Positions 20,201 through 36,001 are shown, numbered from the stretch's first letter. The stretch is DNA of 64,000 nt from Streptomyces altiplanensis (GCA_003719395.1 RHMC01000013.1:1-64000), one strand, 5' to 3'. Translations and numbers: made by a program. Notes: generated by a model not told the origin, from the sequence alone.

Positions 20201-21866
20201 ATGACCCAGCACCTCGCTGCCCCCACCGCCCCCACCCGCGGCAACCGCACCGGCTGGTGGCGTGACGCGGTGATCTACCAGGTCTATCCGCGCAGCTTCG
20301 CCGACGGCAACGGCGACGGCATGGGCGATCTCGAAGGGGTACGCGGCCGGCTCCCGTACCTCAAGGAGCTCGGCGTCGACGCCGTCTGGCTCAGCCCCTT
20401 CTACGCGTCGCCGCAGGCCGACGCCGGCTACGACGTCGCCGACTACCGGGCCATCGACCCGATGTTCGGCACCCTCCTCGACGCCGACGCCCTGATACGC
20501 GACGCCCACGCCCTGGGCCTGCGCATCATCGTCGACCTGGTGCCCAACCACTCCTCCGACCAGCACGAGTGGTTCAAGCGCGCGCTGAAGGAGGGCCCCG
20601 GCTCGCCGCTGCGCGACCGCTACCACTTCCGCCCCGGCAAGGGTGCGAGCGGTGAACTCCCGCCCAACGACTGGGAGTCCATCTTCGGCGGCCCCGCCTG
20701 GACCCGTACGACGGACCCGGACGGCACGCCCGGCGACTGGTACCTGCACCTCTTCGCGCCCGAGCAGCCCGACTTCAACTGGGAGCACCCGGCCGTCGCC
20801 GACGAGTTCCGCTCCATCCTCCGCTTCTGGCTCGACATGGGCGTCGACGGCTTCCGCATCGACGTGGCGCACGGCCTGGTCAAGGCGGACGGCCTTCCGG
20901 ACCTCGGCAGCCACGACCAGCTGAAGCTCCTCGGCAACGACGTCATGCCCTTCTTCGACCAGGACGGCGTCCACGAGATCTACCGCTCCTGGCGGCAGAT
21001 CCTCGACGAGTACCCGGGCGAGCGCATCGGCGTCGCCGAGGCGTGGACGCCGACCGTGGAGCGCACGGCCAACTACGTGCGCCCCGACGAGCTGCACCAG
21101 GCGTTCAACTTCCAGTACCTGGGCACCGGATGGGACGCGGCCGCGCTGCGCGAGGTCATCGACGTCTCGCTCGCCGCGATGCGCCCGGTCGGCGCGCCCG
21201 CCACCTGGGTGCTGTCCAACCACGACGTGACCCGCCACGCGACCCGGTTCGCCAACCCGCCGGGCCTCGGCACGCAGATCCGCACCCCCGGTGACCGCGA
21301 GCTGGGCCTGCGCCGCGCCCGCGCGGTGACGCTGCTGATGCTGGCGCTGCCCGGATCGGCGTACATCTACCAGGGCGAGGAGCTCGGGCTGCCCGACGTC
21401 ACCGACCTGCCCGACGAGGCCCGCCAGGACCCGTCGTTCTTCCGCGCGGAGGGCCAGGACGGCTTCCGCGACGGGTGCCGCGTGCCGATTCCGTGGACGG
21501 CCGGGGGGCCGTCCCACGGTTTCGGTACGGGCGGCAGCTGGCTGCCGCAGCCGGCGGGCTGGGGCGAGCTGGGCGTCGAGACGCAGACCGGCGACCCGGC
21601 GTCGACCCTGGAGCTGTACCGCTCCGCGCTGGCCGTACGCCGTGAACACCCCGGCCTGGGCGCCGGCACGGACGTGGCGTGGCTGGACGCGCCCGAGGGC
21701 GTGATCGCCTTCGCGCGCGAGGGGTTCGTCTGCACGGTCAACACGACGGGCGCTGCGGTACGCATCCCCGCACCTGGGCCGCGCGCTGCTCGCCAGCGGC
21801 GAAGTGACCCTGCGCGAGGGCGATGTCGACCTGCCGGCGGACACCACGGTGTGGTGGACGGTGTGA
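20201..21866 (+). CDS. aglA: GH13 alpha-glucosidase AglA (copy 2, frameshifted near C-terminus)
   Basis: About 555 residues, cytoplasmic. The GH13 blocks are [27 protein letters not shown] (nucleophile Asp), GVAEAWTPT (Glu) and LSNHDVTRHATR (Asp). The start ATG 20201 is preferred over ATG 20183: it has AGGGA upstream, and its product start MTQHLA parallels MTQELA of copy 1. A net one-base gain near 21778 breaks the frame; the repaired end reads LREGDVDLPADTTVWWTV, with stop TGA 21864-21866 overlapping the start of malR copy 2. It degrades dextrins imported by MalEFG. In S. coelicolor a gene of this name follows malG, so this is probably the ancestral-position copy. Confidence 0.9.
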
Positions 21867-22887
21867 CCGCACCCGCGCCGCCCCGGCTGGCGCACATAGC
21901 GGAGCACGCCCGGGTCAGCGAGGCCACCGTGAGCCGGGTCCTGAACGGCAAGCCGGGCGTCGCGGACACCACGCGCCAGCGGGTGCTCGCGACGCTCGAC
22001 GTCCTCGGGTACGAGCGGCCGATGCGGCTGCGGCAGCGCAGCGCGGGCCTGATCGGGCTGGTGACGCCCGAGCTGACCAACCCGATCTTCCCGGCGTTCG
22101 CCCAGGTCATCGAGCAGGTGCTGGCGGGGCACGGCTACACGCCGGTGCTGTGCACCCAGCTGCCGGGCGGGGCGACGGAGGACGAGCTCGTCGAGCAGCT
22201 GGTGGACCGGGGGGTCGGCGGCATCGTCTTCCTGTCCGGGCTGCACGCCGACCTGTCGGCCGACCCCGCGCGGTACGGCCGGCTGGCCGAGCGCGGGGTC
22301 CCGTACGTCCTGGTCAACGGCTACAACGAGGCGATCAGCGCGCCCTTCGTGTCCCCGGACGACCACGCCGCGATGCGGATGGCCGTCGGCCACCTCGCCG
22401 AGCTGGGCCACGAACGGATCGGCCTCGCGGTCGGCCCGCGGCGGTACGTCCCTTCGCGCCGCAAGCGGGAGGGCTTCGTCGACGCGCTCGCCGGCCTGCT
22501 GCGGACGCCGCGCGGCGAAGCCGAACTCCTGGTCCAGCACACGCTGTTCAGCGTCGAGGGCGGCCGGGCGGCGGCGGGCGCGCTGCTCGACGCTGCACGG
22601 GCATCGTCTGCGGCAGCGACATGATGGCGCTGGGAGTGGTGCGGGCGGCGCGCGAGCGCGGGCTCGAAGTGCCGGACCACCTCTCGGTGGTGGGCTTCGA
22701 CGACTCGCAGCTGATCGCCTTCACCGATCCGCCGCTGACCACGGTCCGCCAGCCGGTGCGGGCGATGGCGACGGCGGCGGTCGGGGCGCTGCTGGAGGAG
22801 CTGGGCGGCAGCCCGGTCCAGCGCACGGAGTACGTGTTCCAGCCGGAGCTGGTGGTGCGGGGCTCCACGGCGCAGAAGCGCGCGTAG
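21863..22887 (+). CDS. LacI-family regulator, second MalR (frameshifted)
   Basis: About 341 residues. The start is GTG 21863, sharing a GTGA overlap with aglA copy 2. The HTH LAHIAEHARVSEATVSRVLN and hinge GYERPMRLRQRSAG are nearly the same as in MalR copy 1, including the recognition helix, while the effector domain is clearly diverged (about 60% identity by eye). A one-base loss near 22593 splits the protein just before CTGIVCGSDMMALGVV. It probably binds the same operators and senses a maltodextrin, but could have altered effector specificity. The pair aglA-malR is thus present twice around malEFG. Confidence 0.88.
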
Positions 22888-23291
22888 CGGAACGCGCCGC
22901 CGGGGGCGGGGCGGCAGGGGAACCCCGGGCCTGCCCAGGCAGGGCCGCGGGGATTCGACGGTCCGGGGAGTCCCCTGTCGTACCCGACCCGGCCGCCGGG
23001 CGCGTGGGGCCCGGACCTGCCGGACCCCCGGCCGCCGGGCCGGAGTCGAGGAGAACGTAGCAGCTCCGCAATGACTTGCGAAAGAGTTTGCAAGAAGAAA
23101 TCCGGCAGGTTTCTCGCAGGTGAGCGGAGTGTGTCACAAGGGTTGACCACGCTGGTGAGGGCTCGTACGGTCTGCCCCGCGGCAAGTTTTCAACCATTGC
23201 TGCAAGAAAATTCAAGCCTTGAGGGCAAGGCGCGTTGCCGCGCGAGGCTGCACCGTCGCACCCGCACCTCCCCCCCATGCAGGAGGAACAC
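22888..23291 (+). promoter_or_regulatory. Amylase upstream region: terminator plus MalR-type operators
   Basis: No gene. After the malR-2 terminator it contains a near-perfect palindrome CTTGCGAA-AGAG-TTTGCAAG (23075-23094; 7 of 8 pairs). It also has two direct copies of a GCAAG(A/T)-rich motif ending in TTCAA (23182-23193 and 23202-23215). These are like the repeats known at Streptomyces alpha-amylase promoters and like those upstream of malE, so the amylase is probably under the same MalR control. Confidence 0.65.
22923..22952 (+). terminator. Terminator of the malEFG-aglA-malR transcript
   Basis: A long GC hairpin (22923-22935 with 22938-22952, two single-base bulges) and a very short loop lie 36 bases after the second malR stop. 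Confidence 0.6.
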
Positions 23292-24995
23292 ATGGCCCGC
23301 AGACCTTTCTCTGCCGCCCTCGCCCTCGCCCTCGCGGCCGGTGCGGGAGTCCTGGCGGCCCCCACGGGCGCCGCGCAGGCCGCCCCGCCCGGCACCAAGG
23401 ACGTCACCGCCGTCCTCTTCGAGTGGAAGTTCGACTCGGTCGCCAAGGAGTGCACGCGGACCCTCGGACCGGCCGGTTACGGCTTCGTCCAGGTATCCCC
23501 GCCGCAGGAGCACATCCAGGGCGGCCAGTGGTGGACCTCGTACCAGCCCGTCAGCTACAAGATCGCCGGAAGGCTCGGCGACCGCACCGCGTTCGCGAAC
23601 ATGGTCAGCGCCTGCCACGGGGCGGGCGTGAAGGTCATCGCCGACAGCGTCATCAACCACATGGCGGCCGGCAACGGCACCGGCACCGGCGGCTCGACGT
23701 ACGAGAAGTACAACTACCCCGGCACCTACTCGGGCTCGGACATGGACGACTGCCGCTCCCAGATCAACAACTACCGGGACCGGGGCAACGTACAGAACTG
23801 CGAGCTGGTCGGGCTCGCCGACCTGGACACGGGCGAGAACTACGTGCGCGGCCGGATCGCGGCGTACCTGAACGACCTGCTCTCCCTGGGCGTCGACGGC
23901 TTCCGGATCGACGCGGCCAAGCACATGCCGGCCGCGGACCTCGCCGACATCAAGTCCCGGCTGAACAACCCGGGCGTGTACTGGAAGCACGAAGCCATCC
24001 ACGGCGCGGGCGAGGCGGTCTCGCCGGACGAGTACCTGGGCTCGGGCGACGTGCAGGAGTTCCGTTACGGCCGGGGCCTCAAGCAGGTCTTCAACAACGA
24101 GAACCTCGCGAACCTCAAGAACTACGGCGAGGGCTGGGGCTTCATGGAGAGCGGCAGGTCCGCCGTCTTCGTGGACAACCACGACACCGAGCGCGGCGGC
24201 GACACCCTCAGCTACAAGGACGGCGCCACCTACACCCTCGCCGGCGTCTTCATGCTGGCCTGGCCGTACGGCTCCCCGGACGTCCACTCCGGCTACGAGT
24301 TCTCCAGCCACGACGCGGGGCCGCCCGGCGGCGGAGCGGTCAGCGCCTGTTACAGCGACGGGTGGAAGTGCCAGCACGACTGGACCGAGATCAGGAGCAT
24401 GGTCGGCTTCCGGAACGCGGCGCGCGGTCAGGGCGTCACGAACTGGTGGGACAACGGCGGCGACCAGATCGCCTTCGGCCGCGGTGACAAGGCGTACGTC
24501 GCCATCAACCACGAAGGCTCCTCGCTGACCCGAACCTTCCAGACCTCGCTCGCGGCCGGCACCTACTGCAACGTCCAGAACAACACCGCCGTGACGGTCA
24601 ACAGCTCCGGCCAGTTCACGGCCACCCTCGGCGCGAACACCGCCGTCGCCCTGCACGTGAACGCCAAGACCTGCGCCGGCGGCACCGGCCCGGCGCCGGT
24701 CACCGCCGGCGCCTCCTTCAACGTCGACGCCACCACCACGGTCGGCCAGAACATCTACGTCACCGGCGACCAGTCCGCACTCGGCAACTGGAACACCGCC
24801 GCCGCGATCAAGCTGGACCCGGCGAGCTACCCGGTGTGGAAGCTCGACGTCTCCATGCCCGCCGGCACGTCCTTCGCGTACAAGTACATCCGCAAGGACG
24901 CCTCCGGCAACGTCACGTGGGAGAGCGGCGCCAACCGTACGGCGACCGTCCCCGCGGGCGGCAGGGTCACGCTGAACGACACCTGGCGCGGCTGA
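23292..24995 (+). CDS. Secreted alpha-amylase, GH13 with C-terminal CBM20
   Basis: 567 residues, intact. A signal peptide ([20 protein letters not shown] to the AQA-AP site) is followed by a compact actinobacterial alpha-amylase: [10 protein letters not shown] (region I), [13 protein letters not shown] (nucleophile Asp), [11 protein letters not shown] (Glu) and [12 protein letters not shown] (Asp). After an all-beta domain C, a CBM20 starch-binding domain begins near residue 470 ([20 protein letters not shown], then [12 protein letters not shown]). It hydrolyses starch outside the cell. ATG 23292 follows AGGAGG by 5 nt. The amylopullulanase starts 59 bp on, perhaps in the same transcript; the gap carries five CCGT tandem repeats (24997-25016). 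Confidence 0.95.
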   Translation: MARRPFSAALALALAAGAGVLAAPTGAAQAAPPGTKDVTAVLFEWKFDSVAKECTRTLGPAGYGFVQVSPPQEHIQGGQWWTSYQPVSYKIAGRLGDRTAFANMVSACHGAGVKVIADSVINHMAAGNGTGTGGSTYEKYNYPGTYSGSDMDDCRSQINNYRDRGNVQNCELVGLADLDTGENYVRGRIAAYLNDLLSLGVDGFRIDAAKHMPAADLADIKSRLNNPGVYWKHEAIHGAGEAVSPDEYLGSGDVQEFRYGRGLKQVFNNENLANLKNYGEGWGFMESGRSAVFVDNHDTERGGDTLSYKDGATYTLAGVFMLAWPYGSPDVHSGYEFSSHDAGPPGGGAVSACYSDGWKCQHDWTEIRSMVGFRNAARGQGVTNWWDNGGDQIAFGRGDKAYVAINHEGSSLTRTFQTSLAAGTYCNVQNNTAVTVNSSGQFTATLGANTAVALHVNAKTCAGGTGPAPVTAGASFNVDATTTVGQNIYVTGDQSALGNWNTAAAIKLDPASYPVWKLDVSMPAGTSFAYKYIRKDASGNVTWESGANRTATVPAGGRVTLNDTWRG

Positions 24996-25054
24996 CCCGT
25001 CCGTCCGTCCGTCCGTCCCCCGTACGCCCCCGCACCTTCCGAGGAGTTCTCGCT

Positions 25055-30377
<5,323 letters not shown>

Positions 30378-30388
30378 CACACGGGGCG

Positions 30389-30421
30389 CCCCGGGTTCCG
30401 GACACCCTCCGGAACCCGGGG
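30389..30421. terminator. Bidirectional terminator after the amylopullulanase
   Basis: A perfect 13-bp stem (30389-30401 with 30409-30421) and a 7-nt loop lie between two converging genes. Confidence 0.85.
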
Positions 30422-30444
30422 CCCGTCCTCCCACGGCCGCCCCG

Positions 30445-30961
30445 CTACAACCGCCGGCTCCAGCAGCGTCACCCCGTACGGGCTCCCGTCCCGCGGCCCC
30501 GCCTTGGCCGGCTGCTCGCCGACCACCCGGTACCCCGCCTCCTCGTAGTACGTCCGCAGCCGCGGATTCGACGTCAGGCAGTCCAGCCGCGCCAGTTCCC
30601 GCCCCGCCTCCGCGATCCGCTGCTCCGCCCGTGCCAGCACGACCCGCCCGAGGCCGGCCGGCGCGGCCGTGCGGTCGGTCATCAGCCGGTGCACGTACCC
30701 GGCGACCGGCGGCTGCGCACCCCACGCCGGTTCGTCGTCCCACCACAGCTCGTACGCCCCGACGGCCACGCCTCCCGCCGTCTTGGCCAGCCACACCTCG
30801 CCCTCCTTCATCCGCAGCCGGAAGTGCTCCTCGTCCTTCCCGCCCGGCTGCCACTGCGCGATCCTGCGGCTCCGCATCCAGCGGGCGGCCCCGTCGTAGA
30901 GGGAGACCAGGCCGGCCGCGTCCTCCTCGTCCGCGATGCGGAACGTCACTTGTGCCGTCAT
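30445..30961 (-). CDS. GNAT-family N-acetyltransferase (frameshifted at its last codons)
   Basis: About 171 residues. GNAT motif A is seen as AGYVHRLMTDRTAAPAGLG (acetyl-CoA loop degenerate), followed by RLDCLTSNPRLRTYYEEAGY, the motif-B helix and AEQRIAEAG. One extra C near 30455 removes the expected end; the repaired C-terminus reads GVTLLERRL then TAG at 30447-30445. The start is ATG 30961. It acetylates an unknown small molecule or protein in the cytoplasm. It is divergent from the tautomerase-like gene, 48 bp apart. Confidence 0.82.
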
Positions 30962-31009
30962 GCGATCACCGTAAAGGTGACGGGACAGCCCCCGACCTGG
31001 AGCGTGCTC

Positions 31010-31360
31010 ATGCCACAGATCACCGTCGACTACTCCGAGCCGCTGGCGGACTCCTTCGACCGCCGGGGCTTCGCCCTGGCCCTGCACCCCCTGGTCGTCG
31101 ACACCGTCGGCACCCGGCCCGACGCCTGCAAGACGCGGTTCCGCCGCGCCGACGACACCGTGGTGGGCGACGCGGACACCGGCCACGCCCTCGTGCACAT
31201 CGGCATCGCCCTGCTGCCGGGCCGCACACCGCAGGTGAAGGAGCAACTCACGGCCGCCGTACTGGAACTGGCCGCCCAGTACGTCAAGCCGGCCGACGGG
31301 GCGGAGCTGCACCTCTCGGCCGAGGTACGCGACCTGGAAGCGTCGTACCGCAAACGCTGA
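31010..31360 (+). CDS. 5-carboxymethyl-2-hydroxymuconate isomerase-like tautomerase
   Basis: 116 residues, intact. The N-terminus after Met begins Pro-Gln-Ile-Thr-Val-Asp-Tyr, giving the catalytic Pro2 of the tautomerase/CHMI fold. ALVHIGIALLPGRTPQVKEQ and ELHLSAEVRDLE are typical CHMI motifs. The family interconverts keto-enol forms of aromatic-degradation intermediates; no such pathway is nearby, so the substrate is unknown. GGAG precedes ATG 31010. Confidence 0.82.
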   Translation: MPQITVDYSEPLADSFDRRGFALALHPLVVDTVGTRPDACKTRFRRADDTVVGDADTGHALVHIGIALLPGRTPQVKEQLTAAVLELAAQYVKPADGAELHLSAEVRDLEASYRKR

Positions 31361-31392
31361 GTGACCAAGGGCTCCGGGGGAATCCGTACCGT

Positions 31393-32078
31393 ATGACTCT
31401 CACCGGACAGCAGCTCAACAGGCCCCCGCGCCGCACCGGGCTCCCGTGGTGGGCCAAGGCGACGGGCGTCCTCGCGGTACTGGCGGCGCTGCTGCTCGTC
31501 GCAGCAGGCTCAGTCTGCTGCCGGACCTCGACGACGTCTTCGGGGAGGAGACCCACGACCGTTCGGGCCCGGTGCTCCTGAAGTCCATTCAGGACATGAG
31601 CCGTTACGAGGCTGCGTCCGGCAACTTCCAGGTCGTCGTCGACCTGGAGAAGGACGCCAAGTTCCTCCCCGACGCCCTGCGCGGCACCCGCACGCTCTAC
31701 GTCGGCGCGGGCACCGTCAGCGCGTACGTCGACCTCGGCGAGGTGGGGGAGGGGCAGGTCAGCGTGAACGAGGAACGCACCGCCGCCACCCTGCGGCTGC
31801 CGCACGCGCGGCTCGGCAAACCGGCGCTGGACGCGGACCGTTCGTACGCCGTGTCCAAGGAGCGCGGTCTGCTCGACCGGCTCGGGGACTTCTTCTCCGA
31901 CAACCCGGCCGACGAGCGGGCCGTCAACCGTCTCGCCGCCCGTCACATCGGGGAGGCCGCGAAGGAGAGCGAACTGGCCGCGCGCGCCGAGAAGAACACC
32001 ACCAGCATGCTCCAGGGCCTGCTGCACTCACTCGGCTTCAAGGACGTCACCGTCCACTACGGCGACGGCGGGCGCTGA
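31393..32078 (+). CDS. DUF4230 membrane-anchored protein (frameshifted)
   Basis: About 228 residues. The N-terminus has a basic stretch and one transmembrane helix (WWAKATGVLAVLAALLLVAAG). The DUF4230 body then follows (LLKSIQDMSRYEAASGNFQV, LYVGAGTVSAYVDL, LLDRLGDFFSD). A one-base loss near 31507 lies just after the helix. The function of DUF4230 is not known; the topology suggests a short cytoplasmic tail and an extracytoplasmic domain. The stop overlaps the end of the converging TetR gene by 22 bp. Confidence 0.8.
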
Positions 32079-32783
32079 CCGGGCACGACCTTCGGCGCCG
32101 CAGTCAGGGAGCCCAGGCGTGTGAGCAGGTCCCCGAAGGGCCCGTCGGCCGGCTCCAGCGCGAGGATCCGCAGCACGATCCGTGCCATCTCCTCGTCGTA
32201 CGCCGCGCTCACGGCGGCCAGCGCCGCGAAGTCGTGCACCAGCTGCAACTCCAGCTCGGCGCGCGGGATCTGTCGCCCGTCCAGCCAGATCAGCGCCGTC
32301 GACTCGGCGAGCGACACCCACGACCGCACGACCATCGCCAGCCTCGCCGGCGGGTCGGTGACCCCGAGGTGCGCGACGATCTGCTCGTACGCCGCCCGGC
32401 GCACCTCGTCGATCATGGCGTTCGTCGTCGACGAACGGCCGCGGGGCGCCCCGCATCAGCGCGGAGAAGCCGGGCCCGTGGTCGTCGACGAAGTCGAAGA
32501 AGCGACCCATGACCCGCAGCAGCCGGGCGCCCAGCGGCCCTTCGCGCGGTTCGGTGAACCGGGCGGCGAGCTCGTCGGCCGCCCGGCGCAGCGCGGCTTC
32601 GTACAGGTTCTGCTTGCCGGGGAAGTAGTGGTAGACGAGCGGCCGCGAGATGCCCGCGGCGGCCGCTATCTCGTCGATCGACACGTCGTCGGGCGAGCGA
32701 CGGCTGAACAGCTCCAGTGCCACGCCGATCAGCTGCTGTCTGCGTTCCTCGACGCCCATTCTTCGGCGCACCCCGGTCGTCAT
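32057..32783 (-). CDS. TetR-family transcriptional regulator (frameshifted)
   Basis: About 241 residues. The TetR HTH is clear: RRQQLIGVALELFSRRSPDD, then VSIDEIAAAAGISRPLVYHYF (read in two pieces), the turn ending in HYF. The ligand domain continues to LMRGAPR, where one base is lost near 32435. It resumes as TNAMIDEVRRAAYEQIVAHL and runs to TAG 32059-32057. The repressor's ligand and targets are unknown. The start is ATG 32783, in a 70-bp gap from the next upstream gene. Confidence 0.85.
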
Positions 32784-32853
32784 ACGAGCAGCGTAACCGC
32801 CGTGGCCTGCCGGGAATCCCGGGGCCGGGACCGGGCCGGGGGCCGGTCCCGGC

Positions 32854-34818
32854 CTAGCGCAGTGCCCCCACCCGGGCGCCGCTCTCCACCTGCCCGTCCA
32901 GGTCCGCCTGTGCGCCCGCCCTCGCCCGTACGGCGAGGAGGTTGCCCTGCGCGGTGCCCTCCACCCCGCCCGAGGTGGTGACCGAGGTGAACTGCTCGCT
33001 GCCGGCCGCGAGGACGTACCAGTTGCCGCCCCGCGACTTCCACAGCACACCCGCCAGCACCTGCGGATCACGCTCCCCGCACGCGGGCGAGTGCTAGGCG
33101 CCCGCGCGACGATCGCGCCCGATGCCCCCTTCTGCGCGGACGGCGCCTGGAACTGCGCGAGCACCCTGCTGCCCGTGCCCCGCCACGTCTCCGCGCGGGT
33201 GCAGAGCCACTGGGCGGTGCCGTTGCCCTCGGGCAGGGGCTGCTCGGCGTACGCCCACAAGTTCACGCTGCGCACGCCGTGCGAACGCACCGCGGGCAGC
33301 AGGCAGGCCGTACGGGCCCAGCGCGCCCGCTCGCGCGCGCCCGTCACATCGCGCGGCGCGGACGGCGGGCCCGACGTCAGCCGCGCCGGGGCGAGTTCAC
33401 CGAGGTCGGTCATCAGCCGGGGGCCCACGTCGTCGCGCAGTTCGAGGGCGTCCCAGGAACGGCAGTCGCCCGGCCTGCGCCGGACTCGTGAGCGGGTCCG
33501 TCACACCGTCCCGGGTGCGGTCCAGGGGCGCCGGCGCCCCGGCCGGGTCGAGCAGGTCCCGTACGGACGCCTTGCGCACCCAGGGGGCCGTCAGGTAGCG
33601 GACGTTGCCGTCGGTGCGGCCCACCACCAGGGCGTTCGCCCCGGCCGCGTCCGCGCCGTCCACGCGCGCGAAGTCGAGCGCCGCGCCCGCCGCGCCGCTC
33701 TGCGGCTCGGCGTACCGGTCGACGCGCAGACCGTCGTACAGCAGCACCACTCTCGCACCGCGTCGACGTCGCCCGCGAAGAGCAGCTGCGGCGACCCCAT
33801 CGGCGGGCCCACCGGCGTGGCGGGCGTCGCGGAGGTCTGCACGGACGGGCCCGGCCTGGCCCAGACGGCGAGGGCGCGGAGCAGCAGGGCGTTGTCGTCG
33901 GTGAGGCCGCCGCGGGCCGGCCAGACGGAGAAGTCGGTACGGGAGGACCGCTTCCACACGGCGGGTCCGACCCGGACCGTCTTCGCCGGGTCGAGGGCCC
34001 GCTCGGCAGCCGGGTTGCGGGCGTACGAGGGCGCGGCCGCACCGTCGGGGCCCCGAGCCCTCGCCCGGCAGCCCGAGCAGCGTCCCGCAGACCACGACGG
34101 CGGCGGTCGCGGCGAGCGCGGCCTTCGTGTGCTGCCTGCGCCGCATCAGGTCGGTGGGCCTGGCCTGGAGGGAGCACGGGTCGAACTCGGCGGACCTCAG
34201 CAGCTCCTCCGCACGCGCGCCGTCCGCAGCCCCGGCCCCCGCCGCGACGCCGTCCGCCTCGGCCTGTGCCGCGTCCGGGTCGGCGGCCCCGGCGGCGGCG
34301 AGCGTCTGCGCCACCTCCGCGTCCCGCATGCGCTCCAGGCCGCGCAGTGCGTACGCGGCCCGGCCGGGCCCGCTGAGCGCCGAGAGCCGCTGGTCCAGGG
34401 CGAGTTCGTCGGCACCGCCGGAGCGCGGGAACAGCCGCAGCCCCCACACCTGCGGCAGCAGCGGCGGCAGCTGCGCCCGCTTGGGCCAGGCCCTGCGGCG
34501 CAGCGGCAGCCCGGCCTCCAGGGCCTGGCGCAGCACCTGCTGCCGTACGTACGCGTACCCCGGGTCGGGGCGGGCGCCCTCGCGGCGCGGCAGTGGAAGG
34601 CCGGACACACCCGCGGTGCGGCTGCGCGGCAGCGAGCGCTGCACGAGCGAATGGGCGGTCAGGACCCGGCGGTTGCGGCCGAGACGCGGCGGCAGCACAA
34701 GGTACGCCAGCCGTACGAGCCGCGGATAGTGTTCGACGAGCGCGGCCTCGGCCTGCTCGACGTCGATGGGGTCGGGGGCAGGGGGAGTGATGACATCCTG
34801 TGGGCGCACGTTCAGCAA
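32854..34818 (-). CDS. Conserved streptomycete membrane protein with sigma-factor-like N-terminus (frameshifted)
   Basis: About 656 residues. The N-terminus (VEQAEAALVEHYPRLVRLAY) resembles region 2 of ECF sigma factors, and ERMRDAEVAQTLAAAG may be a degenerate region-4-like helix. One transmembrane helix follows (KAALAATAAVVVCGTLLGLP). The rest is a large extracytoplasmic part (DFSVWPARGGLTDDNALLLR, YLTAPWVRKASVRDLL, VRSVNLWAYAEQPLPEG, VLAGVLWKSRGGNWYVLAAG). Frame changes near 34050, 33765, 33445 and 33080 are repaired by eye. The start is TTG 34818 or GTG 34809; no clear ribosome site. Conserved in streptomycetes as I recall, but without assigned function. A membrane-tethered sigma-like sensor is only a hypothesis. 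Confidence 0.65.
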
Positions 34819-34883
34819 AACGAGCGAATCGTCCGATGGTCACCTCGCCGGCCGCCGCACCGGCACCTGCCCCGCCCCGGGAC

Positions 34884-35691
34884 TCAGCCCGCGATCAGAC
34901 GCTCGCGGATGCGCGCGATGCTCTCGCCGGACACGCCGAGCCCTTCCCGCACGTACTTCTCGACCGAGCCGTGGGCGCGCGTGCGCCTCGTCGAGCGCCC
35001 GCCGGCCAGGGTAACTCCGGGCACGACCCCGATGACGGCGAGGCGGTCTCCGGGTCGCCGCCGGCGGCGAGAACCCCTCGACGAGGGGGGCGAAGGCCTG
35101 CCGCACGGCCGGGTTGACGGAGAGGTACTCGCGCTCGATCGTGGCGTCGTCCGCGCCGAGGAGGGACAGCACCAGGGTCGCCGCCCAGCCGGTGCGGTCC
35201 TTGCCCGCCGTGCAGTGGAACAGCAGCGGCCCCGCGTCGGGTGCGCCGAGTTCGGTGAGGAAGGTGCGGTAGGCGGCGCGGGCCGAGCCGGACGACACGA
35301 AGGAGCGGTAGGTGTCGGCGAACAGCTTCCGGGCCCTGCCGCCGCCCAGGCGATGCTCGGCGAGGGCCGGGCTGGAGAGGATGTGCTTCAGCTGGGCGGG
35401 GGCGGCGCGGGCCGTGCCGGCGGCGGCGAGCCGGTCGGCCAGTACGTCGGCGACGATCAGCCGCGCGCCGTCCGGGACCCGGTCGGGGTGGTCGGCGCGC
35501 TCGGCGGCGGAGCGGAAGTCGACGACCGTATGGAGGGAGAGCGCGGCGACGGCGGGGTCGGACGCGGGGTCCATCCGGTCGAGCTGCCCGGAGCGCAGGA
35601 CGAATCCGGGGCGTACGGAGCGGCCGCCGGGGAGCGGGGTGCCGCCGAGGTCGCGGAGGTTCGCGACGGTGGTGGCGGGGATCTGGGGCAT
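34884..35691 (-). CDS. Tyrosine-protein phosphatase, Y_phosphatase3 family (frameshifted)
   Basis: About 269 residues. NLRDLGGTPLPGGRSVRPG at the N-terminus and LFHCTAGKDRTGWAA (CX5R active site, Cys and Arg both present) identify an actinobacterial protein tyrosine phosphatase or phosphoinositide phosphatase of the PtpB type. Frame breaks near 35070 and 35010 affect only the C-terminus; the repaired end reads SVEKYVREGLGVSGESIARI before TGA 34886-34884. It acts in the cytoplasm or is secreted in pathogens; here there is no signal peptide. It lies 65 bp upstream of the membrane protein gene on the same strand. Confidence 0.85.
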
Positions 35692-36001
35692 GGGGTACTC
35701 CTGGGGCGTTCGTTCTCAGCCACTGCGCGTCCGGACCGGACGCTGTCCGACGGCCTCCCGGCCGGCCGGGGGAGAGGGCCGTGCGGGTCGCCTGCGGCGC
35801 TGCTCCCCTGCCCGCCGCTTCCCGGACCGGGGCAGGTCCCGGGCCCCGGACGCCCTTCGGGCGTGTCCTCAATCGCCGGACGGGCTCACATCGAGCGTGG
35901 CGATGAGGAGCGGGGCCCGGGGCGAGGAGGGGAAAGCCCCGCCGCAGGCAACCCGCACCGCACCGCGCACCCGCGCCCGCACCCGCCCCGCCCCCGCGTC
36001 G
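35692..36001. other. Intergenic region with a dispersed-repeat-like motif
   Basis: No gene. At 35866-35888 it holds TCCTCAATCGCCGGACGGGCT (quoted in part), a motif I recognise as recurrent in intergenic DNA of many Streptomyces genomes. The remainder is GC-rich with short inverted repeats and no clear promoter. Confidence 0.4.

Noticed and set aside
20183..22624. Apparent 813-residue fusion of GH13 alpha-glucosidase and LacI regulator
   Set aside because: The tail between them makes no sense in that frame, while the next frame gives a normal GH13 end (DTTVWWTV) with stop at 21864-21866 and a GTG start for the regulator. A frame error joins two genes.
24997..25016. Five tandem CCGT units between the amylase and amylopullulanase genes
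   Set aside because: Short and in a GC-rich spacer; no sign of function beyond possible slippage. Noted only in the amylase entry.
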